Shown here piece after piece: positions 1 through 4,393 of a stretch of DNA of 7,163 nt. The stretch's first letter is position 1, and every line of letters begins with the position of its first letter. Location: positions 1-7,163 of the forward strand of contig JACVQG010000063.1 in the NCBI GenBank assembly GCA_015661045.1. The letters run 5' to 3'. The notes beneath the pieces were generated by a model. The model did no database searches, was not told where the DNA came from, and was given only the letters and a program-made list of their open reading frames with translations. The position numbers and the translations under genes are program-made. Source of the stretch: Dehalococcoidia bacterium. GTDB taxonomy: Bacteria > Chloroflexota > Dehalococcoidia > JACVQG01.

Positions 1-11
1 AGAACCGGGCT

Positions 12-74
12 TCCTGATTCGTCGGGAGGTTCTATCTCCTAGGTCGGTCTCCGACCTACCCCGAGCAATCGGGG
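12..74. repeat. Hairpin-rich non-coding tract with CCCGA-NNN-ATCGGG mini-palindromes
   Basis: Three stem-loops sit back to back. Positions 12-27 form a 6-bp stem (one G.U pair) around a TTCG tetraloop. Positions 40-47 pair perfectly with 51-58 (TAGGTCGG / CCGACCTA, loop TCT). Positions 59-64 pair with 69-74 (CCCCGA / TCGGGG, loop GCAA). The first (bottom strand, 13-26) and third share the form CCCGA-NNN-ATCGGG, with one mismatch in the first; a further member lies at 260-273. None is followed by a long T run, so they are not convincing terminators. No reading frame of useful length crosses the tract. It could be the structured end of a transcript from left of the window or a cluster of small repeats. 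Confidence 0.6.
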
Positions 75-158
75 GAATCGGAGCTTTACATTAGCTTTAA
101 GGAACTCTCTTTTCCTTCCACTATTCAGGTGTTAAGGTTTTTTTGTTGCCACGTAGTA

Positions 159-188
159 GTAGGGGGCGCAGCATGCTGCGCCCCCTAC
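159..188. repeat. Perfect 30-bp palindrome, terminator-like, between TTGCCAC direct repeats
   Basis: Positions 159-188 read the same on both strands, with a G/C-rich stem and the symmetric centre GCATGC (axis between 173 and 174). On the + strand it is followed by TTTTT (192-196), so it could act as a rho-independent terminator for a transcript coming from the left. The heptamer TTGCCAC occurs on each side, at 146-152 and 195-201. That would fit a small palindromic insertion with a target duplication, or may be chance because both copies sit next to T tracts. No gene spans this region. Confidence 0.6.
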
Positions 189-194
189 GTCTTT

Positions 195-220
195 TTGCCA
201 CACCATGCGAGTGTTATAAT
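195..220 (+). promoter_or_regulatory. Remnant tRNA promoter (TG-extended -10)
   Basis: TATAAT at 215-220 is preceded by TG at 212-213. TTGCCA at 195-200 resembles a -35 box, but the spacer is only 14 nt. From the -10 box into the following pseudo-tRNA, the sequence aligns without gaps to the promoter of the intact tRNA-Ile at 3324. It is probably the duplicated promoter of the decayed tRNA copy. It may still fire and contribute transcription into the mazEF pair downstream. Confidence 0.5.
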
Positions 221-232
221 AGCTTAAGTTAC

Positions 233-319
233 AGGCTACTAACTCCCCGAGCGGAGCATCCCGATTTATCGGGACTGATAAGACCGGGGGATATGGCTCT
301 AGTCCAAAATGGGCCACCG
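233..319 (+). pseudogene. Decayed tRNA-Ile(GAT) copy
   Basis: This stretch aligns along its whole length to the intact tRNA-Ile at 3342-3418. The start AGGCTAC-TA-ACTC corresponds to GGGCCAC-TA-GCTC. The anticodon loop CTGATAA (275-281) is identical, keeping GAT. GACCG matches GACTG, TATGG matches TGTGG, and the end ATGGGCC-ACC matches GTGGCCC-ACC. The fold is lost: the acceptor ends no longer pair properly, the 5' anticodon stem mismatches, and about 11 extra bases (259-269) interrupt the region before the anticodon stem. Those bases complete a CCCGA-TTT-ATCGGG hairpin (260-273). In the 20 bases after TATAATA, all seven differences from the intact locus are transitions. I infer a duplicated tRNA gene that has decayed and taken up a mini-palindrome; it should be non-functional. 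Confidence 0.75.
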
Positions 320-341
320 CTAACCTTGTTGCTATTCTTCG

Positions 342-373
342 TATAATCGTCTACAATATAGTATACAATTTAG
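342..373 (+). promoter_or_regulatory. mazEF promoter and probable operator direct repeats
   Basis: TATAAT (342-347) is followed by two near-identical decamers, TACAATATAG (352-361) and TACAATTTAG (364-373), which start 12 bp apart, close to one helical turn. They lie between the -10-like hexamer and the ribosome binding site AGGAG (379-383). Ribbon-helix-helix antitoxins usually bind short repeats overlapping their own promoter, so these decamers are a plausible autoregulatory operator. The -35 region is weak. Which of the AT-rich hexamers is the true -10 cannot be decided from sequence alone. Confidence 0.5.
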
Positions 374-391
374 TGCACAGGAGACGTAACC

Positions 392-643
392 ATGTCTACA
401 GCCACCGTGAGGGTGACTACTGAAACACGTGCAGTCATACAAGCACTCGCCAGAGAGTCGAAACTGTCCATGCAGTCGCTCATAGCCAGGGCTGTGGAGC
501 AGTACAGGCGCCAATTGGTGCTGCAACGTGCCAATGATGCATACGAGGCCCTCCGTGCCCGGCCTGAGGTATGGGCTGATGAACAAAAGGAGCGGCGCAT
601 CTGGGAGGGCACCCTCGCCGATGACGTGGAGAGCGACGAATGA
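392..643 (+). CDS. MazE-like ribbon-helix-helix antitoxin
   Basis: This 83-aa protein starts at ATG, 8 nt after AGGAG (379-383). Residues 3-10 (TATVRVTT) look like the DNA-contacting beta strand of a ribbon-helix-helix fold. Two predicted helices follow (about 11-22 and 26-41). The C-terminal part (about 45-83) is charged and ends acidic (DDVESDE), as expected of an antitoxin tail that wraps and blocks its toxin. Its stop codon overlaps the toxin start (ATGA, 640-643), which gives translational coupling. The product should neutralise the MazF-type RNase downstream and repress the shared promoter, where direct repeats are visible. The antitoxin identity rests mostly on the fold and partner; the exact antitoxin family (MazE, PemI or another RHH type) is not resolved. 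Confidence 0.8.
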   Translation: MSTATVRVTTETRAVIQALARESKLSMQSLIARAVEQYRRQLVLQRANDAYEALRARPEVWADEQKERRIWEGTLADDVESDE

Positions 644-987
644 CCTCGCCACTCCCATCCCGGGGAGAAATTTGGGAGGTGAATCTCAACCCGACGCGGG
701 GACACGAACAGGCGGGTACACGGCCAGCTTTAATGGTGTCCGTAGATACGTTTAACCACGGACCGGCCGGACTCGTTGTGGTCTTGCCAATCACCACCAC
801 AGCGAGGGGCATCCCGTTTCACGTGCCCCTGGGCCCGCCGGAGGGTGGGGTGAAACAGCCAAGCTTTATCAAGTGCGAGGATGTCCGGTCGATATCCAGG
901 GAAAGGCTTATCGCCCCGTGGGGCGCGGTCTCGGTGAGCACCATGAACGCTGTGGAAGACCGTTTGAGGATTTTGCTTGATCTGTAG
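640..987 (+). CDS. mazF: MazF/PemK-family mRNA interferase toxin
   Basis: This 115-aa protein has the usual MazF length and motifs. RGEIWEVNLNP near the N terminus (residues 8-18) is the family signature, followed by GHEQAGTRPALMVS (21-34). R28 is in the position of the conserved catalytic arginine. LPITTT (49-54) supplies the conserved threonine, and KQPSFIKCEDVRSISRERL (72-90) is the typical late motif. Members are ribosome-independent endoribonucleases that cut mRNA at short sequences and arrest growth unless bound by the antitoxin. The start is supported by GGAG at 628-631 and by the ATGA overlap with the antitoxin gene. All key positions are present, so it is probably active. The cleavage sequence cannot be read from the gene. 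Confidence 0.92.
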   Translation: MTSPLPSRGEIWEVNLNPTRGHEQAGTRPALMVSVDTFNHGPAGLVVVLPITTTARGIPFHVPLGPPEGGVKQPSFIKCEDVRSISRERLIAPWGAVSVSTMNAVEDRLRILLDL

Positions 988-994
988 TTAACGT

Positions 995-1046
995 GGGCCT
1001 GTAGCTCTCCGGTCGGAGTGCCGGAGTCCGATTGGGCTTTTTGCCC
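995..1046 (+). other. Stem-loop region after mazF; resembles a tRNA 5' half
   Basis: Directly after the mazF stop, CTCCGG (1007-1012) pairs with CCGGAG (1021-1026). GGGC (1034-1037) pairs with GCCC (1043-1046) around TTTTT. This could end the mazEF transcript, although no T run follows the second hairpin. Read as a tRNA, it starts GGGCCTG-TA-GCTC, then an 8-nt loop containing GG, then GAGT-G, CCGGA and the 7-nt loop GTCCGAT. That resembles acceptor, D-arm and anticodon arm. The anticodon stem fails to pair, and no matching T-arm or GGCCC acceptor 3' strand follows. It is either a terminator region or a decayed tRNA fragment. Confidence 0.35.
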
Positions 1047-1117
1047 TCGCGAGCGGGGCTACTGTTTTGCAGAGAAGTTCCGAAGCTCAACAATGATTTC
1101 AACGGTGCGAGGAGAAG

Positions 1118-2449
1118 ATGGTGGAACAGTTCAAAAGTGCCCTCCGCTCCCTGACACAGAGGATCTGCCGCGGGTTGGAAGGGCAGGAAGTCCCGAAAAG
1201 GCCAGTTTGGACGGTGGTGAATACACCAGGCACCGCCCCGTACGTGGCTATGGACGCTGAGAGACCCGCGTTGTCGGACCTTCACTTCAGTCTCATTATT
1301 GGCCTCCTTCGGTTGCCGGAGTATGGAGCAGTAGCAGAAGCCGCTGAAAACGACACTGACCTCAAGAAAGGTATCATTGTTGACGGCGGTGGCTTTCTTC
1401 GGGGGCCGGAGCGGACCAACTTGACACGTGCCCTCGTAACAAATTTTCTGTGGCGATACCTTCGCAATGGAAACCAGCTTGACTGGGACGAAACCAGATT
1501 CGTCGAGACCTTCAAAGAGTTGGAAGTGGATATTCAGGACAAAAAAGTTGTGGTCCACACGACTCTACCGCTGAGCAATTTGAAGATGGATATTGATGCC
1601 CTCGAATTCGGTGGCGAATTGAGTCTCCGGTCAGCAACGATGGAGGAACTAGAGCGATGGCTTAATCGGGACCGTAGTATGCCTCTGCCAGGTTGGGGCC
1701 CTCCTCAGTGGGATAACCTGTACGTTGACAAGCCCGCTGTGCTTCATGCACGCCGGATCGTAGTAGGCCAACCTCCCTCGACAGACCCGGCCGCGGTGCT
1801 GAGCCAGTTGCCCCGAGTCAACGTTGATTATGCCATCACCGCGCTGCGCCTGGTAATGAACGCCCCAATCTCAGTCATCTTCCAGGAGCATGACAGTGAG
1901 GGGCTAATGGCGTTCGGCGGGGGTGGCACCAGTTGGGGCTGGTCACCTCCTCCCCCGCTTGGTCCGATTGCTACCATCAACCAGGAGAAGGCTACGCAAG
2001 TCATTCATGTCTGGGAGCTTCTCCAGACCAGTCCCAATATCAACCTTTTGAGTTTGCCTCTTCGCCGGTGGGAATCATCCCTGATGAGGCCAAGCTTTGA
2101 GGACAGGCTCATCGATGCCTGGATCAGCTTAGAGTCCCTTTTACTTGGTGGACTGGAGGGAGAGCTTTCGTATCGTGTGGCAGTTCGGCTTGCTGAGTTC
2201 CTTGGTACAAATGGGGCTGATCGGCAATCCATCTACAACAATGCGCGGATTTCCTACACCTGGAGATCGGTAATTGTCCACGCCTTGAACTCTACGAATG
2301 TCGCCAAACGCCTGCCGCTTAAAGAGGCGGCCCGGCTTACAACAGAATACCTGCGCTCAGCGTTGCTTGAGGTGTTGAAACTCACTGTTCAGTTCAATCC
2401 CGGCAGGCTCGAATCCGACCTACTTGGCCGGGATGCCCAGGCCCCTTGA
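1118..2449 (+). CDS. Apea-like HEPN-domain protein, putative RNase/defence factor
   Basis: This 443-aa protein has two visible parts. Residues 1 to about 320 are not recognised in detail. They include a stretch resembling N-terminal regions of ApeA-type proteins (FGGELSLRSATMEELERWLN, 164-183) and an odd low-complexity linker, FGGGGTSWGWSPPPP (266-280). Residues about 325-425 match the Apea-like HEPN family: RLIDAWISLESLLLGG (330-345), ELSYRVAVRLAEFLG (349-363), then R383-S-V-I-V-H388, an exact RX4H motif. In HEPN RNases this Arg/His pair cuts RNA, often as an abortive-infection or toxin activity. No signal peptide or membrane segment is seen, so it is probably cytoplasmic. The start is ATG 1118 after GAGGAG (1109-1114), a short 3-nt spacing; GTG 1121 is an alternative. 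An in-frame stop at 1094-1096 excludes a longer form. It lies 130 nt after mazF and may share its transcript. RNase activity is inferred from the motif; a structural HEPN role is possible. Confidence 0.75.
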   Translation: MVEQFKSALRSLTQRICRGLEGQEVPKRPVWTVVNTPGTAPYVAMDAERPALSDLHFSLIIGLLRLPEYGAVAEAAENDTDLKKGIIVDGGGFLRGPERTNLTRALVTNFLWRYLRNGNQLDWDETRFVETFKELEVDIQDKKVVVHTTLPLSNLKMDIDALEFGGELSLRSATMEELERWLNRDRSMPLPGWGPPQWDNLYVDKPAVLHARRIVVGQPPSTDPAAVLSQLPRVNVDYAITALRLVMNAPISVIFQEHDSEGLMAFGGGGTSWGWSPPPPLGPIATINQEKATQVIHVWELLQTSPNINLLSLPLRRWESSLMRPSFEDRLIDAWISLESLLLGGLEGELSYRVAVRLAEFLGTNGADRQSIYNNARISYTWRSVIVHALNSTNVAKRLPLKEAARLTTEYLRSALLEVLKLTVQFNPGRLESDLLGRDAQAP

Positions 2450-2582
2450 ACTACCGCTTGGGCAGGAGATTTCTGAGCCTGGGCACCAAATCAGCACGTT
2501 AATTGGCTTTTAAACCAATAGCTTTTCAATGCCCCCCCGATGGTATGCTATAATTTCTATGTTATAGGAAGGAAGAATCATT
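2434..2582 (+). other. Inverted repeat at the end of the HEPN gene and short intergenic gap
   Basis: TGCCCAGGC (2434-2442, inside the last codons of the HEPN gene) is repeated in inverted form as GCCTGGGCA (2477-2485), a perfect 9-bp match across a 34-nt loop. TGGGCA at 2459-2464 could pair with the same left arm instead. A weaker ATTGG/CCAAT hairpin follows near 2502-2519, and then AGCTTTTC. These may terminate the HEPN transcript or protect its 3' end. No gene is seen between 2450 and 2582. Confidence 0.4.
2546..2554 (+). promoter_or_regulatory. Extended -10 promoter of the DUF433 antitoxin gene
   Basis: TGCTATAAT (TATAAT 2549-2554 with TGC just before it) is a strong extended -10 element, with only a weak -35-like TTCAAT at 2525-2530. 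Transcription should begin near 2561. That leaves a leader of about 20 nt containing GGAAGGAAG (2567-2575), the ribosome binding site 7 nt before the GTG start at 2583. The same 10-mer, ATGCTATAAT, recurs before the tRNA-Ile and before the respiratory operon. Confidence 0.7.
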
Positions 2583-2894
2583 GTGTCATCTATAAGAACA
2601 AAGTATGAACATATTGTTCTCGAAAATGGCATCCCCATCATTTCGGGCGCTTCGATGAAGGTGATAGAACTGGTCGTCGAAAAAACGGCCTATGGGTGGA
2701 GCCCCGAAGAGCTTCATTTTCAGCATCCCTACTTGACACTGGGACAGATTCACTCGGCGTTAGCTTACTATTGGGATCACGCGTCTGAATTGGAGCAGGA
2801 CATAGAGCGGCGCCTGCGATCTGTTGAGCAAACAGAACAATCAAATAGACCATCGCCTTTGCTTGTCAAATTGAAAACAAAAGGCCTGGTTTAG
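2583..2894 (+). CDS. DUF433-family antitoxin
   Basis: This 103-aa protein starts at GTG, well placed after GGAAGGAAG (2567-2575). The core, roughly residues 10-70, follows the DUF433 pattern: HIVLENGIPIISGASMKV (10-27), then GWSPEELHFQHPYLT (38-52) and QIHSALAYYWDH (55-66). This is the short winged-helix-like fold that serves as the DNA-binding antitoxin of DUF433/DUF5615 pairs. The C-terminal tail (about 75-103) is charged and probably contacts the toxin. Its stop overlaps the next start by one base (TAGTG, 2892-2896), the usual coupling for this pair. Because the partner toxin is broken by a stop codon, this antitoxin may now be solitary. It could still repress its own promoter or neutralise a related toxin elsewhere. 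Confidence 0.85.
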   Translation: MSSIRTKYEHIVLENGIPIISGASMKVIELVVEKTAYGWSPEELHFQHPYLTLGQIHSALAYYWDHASELEQDIERRLRSVEQTEQSNRPSPLLVKLKTKGLV

Positions 2895-3241
2895 TGTCCA
2901 TCACCCTTTATATGGATACCCACATTCCCCGGGCAATCACTGTCTCCTTACGTCTTCGGGGTGTAAGTGTCCTTACGGCTCAAGAGGATAATGCAGCTAA
3001 TTTATCTGACTCGCAACTTCTTGACCGTGCTCGAACCTTGTAACGGGTAGTATTTACCTTTGATGATGACCTTTTGTCAATTGCCACACAAAGGCAGCGA
3101 GAAGGCATTCCTTTTGCGGGAGTGATTTATGCCCATCCTATGCGTAGCTCAATCGGGAATTGTGTTCGTGATTTGGAAATTATTGCTAAAGCAGCGGAAC
3201 CAGAAGACATGGATAACCATATAATATTTTTACCACTTTAG
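2894..3241 (+). pseudogene. DUF5615 PIN-like toxin, interrupted by an in-frame TAA
   Basis: One frame from GTG 2894 to TAG 3239-3241 gives 115 codons, close to the family's usual length, with a single internal stop (TAA, 3041-3043, codon 50). The first half contains LYMDTHIPRAITVSLRLRGV (residues 5-24), with Asp8 and His10 in the expected conserved positions, then VLTAQEDNA. After the stop the same frame continues with RVVFTFDDDLLSIA, AGVIYAHPMRSSIG and LEIIAKAAEPEDMDN, the recognisable second half of DUF5615. Both halves lie in one frame without an indel, so a point nonsense mutation is the simplest explanation; CAA to TAA would be a single change. The partner is the DUF433 gene upstream. 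The family resembles PIN-domain RNases. The truncated 49-aa product lacks the second acidic motif and should be inactive. A sequencing error is possible. Confidence 0.85.
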
Positions 3242-3301
3242 AAGTGATCATCTAAATTTACAGGTATTTGAATTGTGTGTTATCCGGGTTTCTCCAGGTT
3301 A

Positions 3302-3329
3302 TTGCAACTAACCTATCACATGCTATAAT
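3302..3329 (+). promoter_or_regulatory. tRNA-Ile promoter
   Basis: TTGCAA (3302-3307) and TATAAT (3324-3329) are separated by 16 nt, and TGC directly before the -10 makes it an extended -10 promoter. The tRNA begins 12 nt after the hexamer, so transcription would start only a few bases upstream of the mature 5' end. The gap between the broken toxin (ending 3241) and this promoter is AT-rich and holds nothing else that I can support. Confidence 0.8.
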
Positions 3330-3341
3330 AATCTAGGTTAT

Positions 3342-3418
3342 GGGCCACTAGCTCAGGCGGTCAGAGCACAGTCCTGATAAGACTGGGGTCTGTGGTTCGA
3401 GTCCACAGTGGCCCACCA
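3342..3418 (+). tRNA. tRNA-Ile (anticodon GAT)
   Basis: A complete cloverleaf can be drawn. The acceptor GGGCCAC (3342-3348) pairs with GTGGCCC (3408-3414). The D-arm is GCTC/GAGC. The anticodon stem CAGTC (3369-3373) pairs with GACTG (3381-3385) around CTGATAA, with anticodon GAT at 3376-3378. The T-arm is TGTGG-TTCGAGT-CCACA. The discriminator A is followed by an encoded CCA (3416-3418). The GAT anticodon reads AUC and AUU. It has its own promoter and stands alone, with no rRNA gene in the window. A decayed copy of the same gene and promoter lies at 215-319, so the toxin and HEPN genes sit between two copies. Confidence 0.96.
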
Positions 3419-3720
3419 TTTCCCCTCCCTCTTTCCAACCCACCCAAATTCCAAGCACAAAATTCCAAATACTAAACAGCTTTTGAGATAACATGCCCTC
3501 ACTCAATAATATTTCAAAACGCGAGTCCAATTTATCACGTTATTTTGATACAAAGCCTAAAATTTAATGATTATGTAATAATTTCCAGCCTAATTTTATG
3601 ACTTTTCAATGCCATTAGGTATACATTCAATTAATAGGCAAGCAACTAAATAGATCGCAATTATTTTTGTTGTTGAATAACCTCTTTGGGCTTAATTAAT
3701 TTAAAAAGTGAAGGGCGCTT
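3419..3720. other. AT-rich intergenic region with AAATTCCAA repeat
   Basis: No gene is visible. Just after the tRNA is a pyrimidine-rich tract (about 3419-3440), followed by two copies of AAATTCCAA (3446-3454 and 3460-3468) 14 bp apart. On the bottom strand this reads as a short peptide with SIWNFVLGIW, a translation typical of simple dispersed repeats rather than of real genes. From about 3480 to 3710 the sequence is very AT-rich and lacks a clear promoter hexamer pair or terminator hairpin. The response-regulator promoter must lie in this stretch, but I cannot place it. Confidence 0.45.
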
Positions 3721-4086
3721 GTGAATGAAAAAAATGAAGGTAAAAAGTGTATCCTGGTTGTTGATGACGAGTCCGCAATCCAGAGGTTCATCTGTATTAG
3801 TCTCAGAGCCTCGGGCTACGAGGTAATCACAGCAAACAACGGCAACGAAGCACTGGAAATGGTTGATGTAAAAAAGCCAGATTTAGTGCTGCTGGATGTC
3901 TTTATGCCGGGAATGGACGGCCTCGAGGTGCTGAAGAGGATTCGCACTTCGTCAAGCATGCCGGTTCTTATAACCAGCGCCCGCAATTTTATTGCCGAGA
4001 AAGCCATGGGCCTTGGAGCTAACGACTTTATCTCCAAACCATTCACCCCTGATTTCCTTATAAAAAAAATCCAGACCCTGCTGTAA
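3721..4086 (+). CDS. Single-domain response regulator (CheY-like receiver)
   Basis: This 121-aa protein consists only of a receiver domain. D15 and D16 (in ILVVDDE) form the acidic Mg2+ pocket. D59 (in LVLLDVFMPGMDG) is the phospho-acceptor. S86 (in LITSAR) and K106 (in ISKPF) are the conserved switch residues. All active-site positions are intact, so it should accept phosphate from a histidine kinase. There is no output domain, so it acts by protein contact or in a phosphorelay. The start is GTG at 3721, 5 nt after AAGGG (3711-3715); no longer form is needed to complete the domain. No kinase lies in the window and the neighbours are separated by about 300 nt on each side, so its partner and target are unknown. 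The receiver most resembles those of OmpR/KdpE-like regulators. Confidence 0.93.
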   Translation: MNEKNEGKKCILVVDDESAIQRFICISLRASGYEVITANNGNEALEMVDVKKPDLVLLDVFMPGMDGLEVLKRIRTSSSMPVLITSARNFIAEKAMGLGANDFISKPFTPDFLIKKIQTLL

Positions 4087-4393
4087 TTTCGAGTCCAACT
4101 GCTCCTTTACCTGGCCATCTATCCCTAAAATAAGTCCCCGTATGTTAAAAAACTTAAAATAATGATAATAATAAACCACCAGTCTATTTGCTTTCCATGC
4201 TATAATCTATAGTATTAGAAAAAATCGTCGTTACACACTGTTAACCGATTGAATTCACTGACCCTAATCTTATAAACTACAAGGTGAAGATCCATTCTCC
4301 CGCAAAGGGGGAGTTTAGAGTAGAGGTATAGGAAGTTTGCCCGGGTAATATACCTGCTCACTTTATCTACGTACCCGTTATTCAAGGAGAGTA
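4087..4393 (+). other. Intergenic region and leader of the respiratory operon
   Basis: The first part (4087-4180) is AT-rich with no clear terminator for the response regulator. A promoter element lies at 4198-4206. From there to the first start codon is a leader of about 180 nt. It contains a short hairpin, CTCCC (4297-4301) with GGGAG (4309-4313), followed only by TTT, too weak to call a terminator with confidence. A leader this long, with a purine-rich stretch at about 4315-4335, could carry regulation, but I recognise no riboswitch class. Confidence 0.45.
4198..4206 (+). promoter_or_regulatory. Extended -10 promoter of the respiratory operon
   Basis: TGCTATAAT (TATAAT 4201-4206) is an exact extended -10 element. 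It lies within ATGCTATAAT, identical to the promoter elements at 2545 and 3320. No good -35 hexamer is present at the expected distance. It points toward the membrane protein, cytochrome and oxidoreductase genes and is the best candidate for driving them. Confidence 0.6.

Noticed and set aside
132..317. 61-aa minus-strand frame
   Set aside because: It is the antisense translation of the pseudo-tRNA and the palindrome. The similar peptide at 3348-3530 is the antisense of the intact tRNA.
1..391. CRISPR array or riboswitch in the hairpin-rich left end
   Set aside because: The repeats are short palindromes with irregular spacing and no unique spacers of constant length. The hairpins match no riboswitch class that I recognise.
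1018..1260. 80-aa plus-strand frame starting before the HEPN gene
   Set aside because: It overlaps the HEPN frame by about 140 nt, has no family features and runs through the hairpin region after mazF.
908..1558. 216-aa open frame on the minus strand
   Set aside because: It lies antisense to the end of mazF and the start of the HEPN gene, both with family motifs. Its translation shows no recognisable domain.
3041..3043. Programmed stop-codon readthrough in the DUF5615 gene
   Set aside because: TAA is not used for selenocysteine or pyrrolysine in known systems, and no recoding structure is evident after it. A nonsense mutation or sequencing error is simpler.
320..3340. Complete integrative element between the tRNA copies
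   Set aside because: No integrase, transposase or excisionase gene is present, and the two tRNA copies differ over their full length rather than sharing an exact att core. Only a weaker island or duplication claim is made.
4297..4316. Rho-independent attenuator in the operon leader
   Set aside because: The stem is only 5 bp with a 7-nt loop and is followed by just three T residues.
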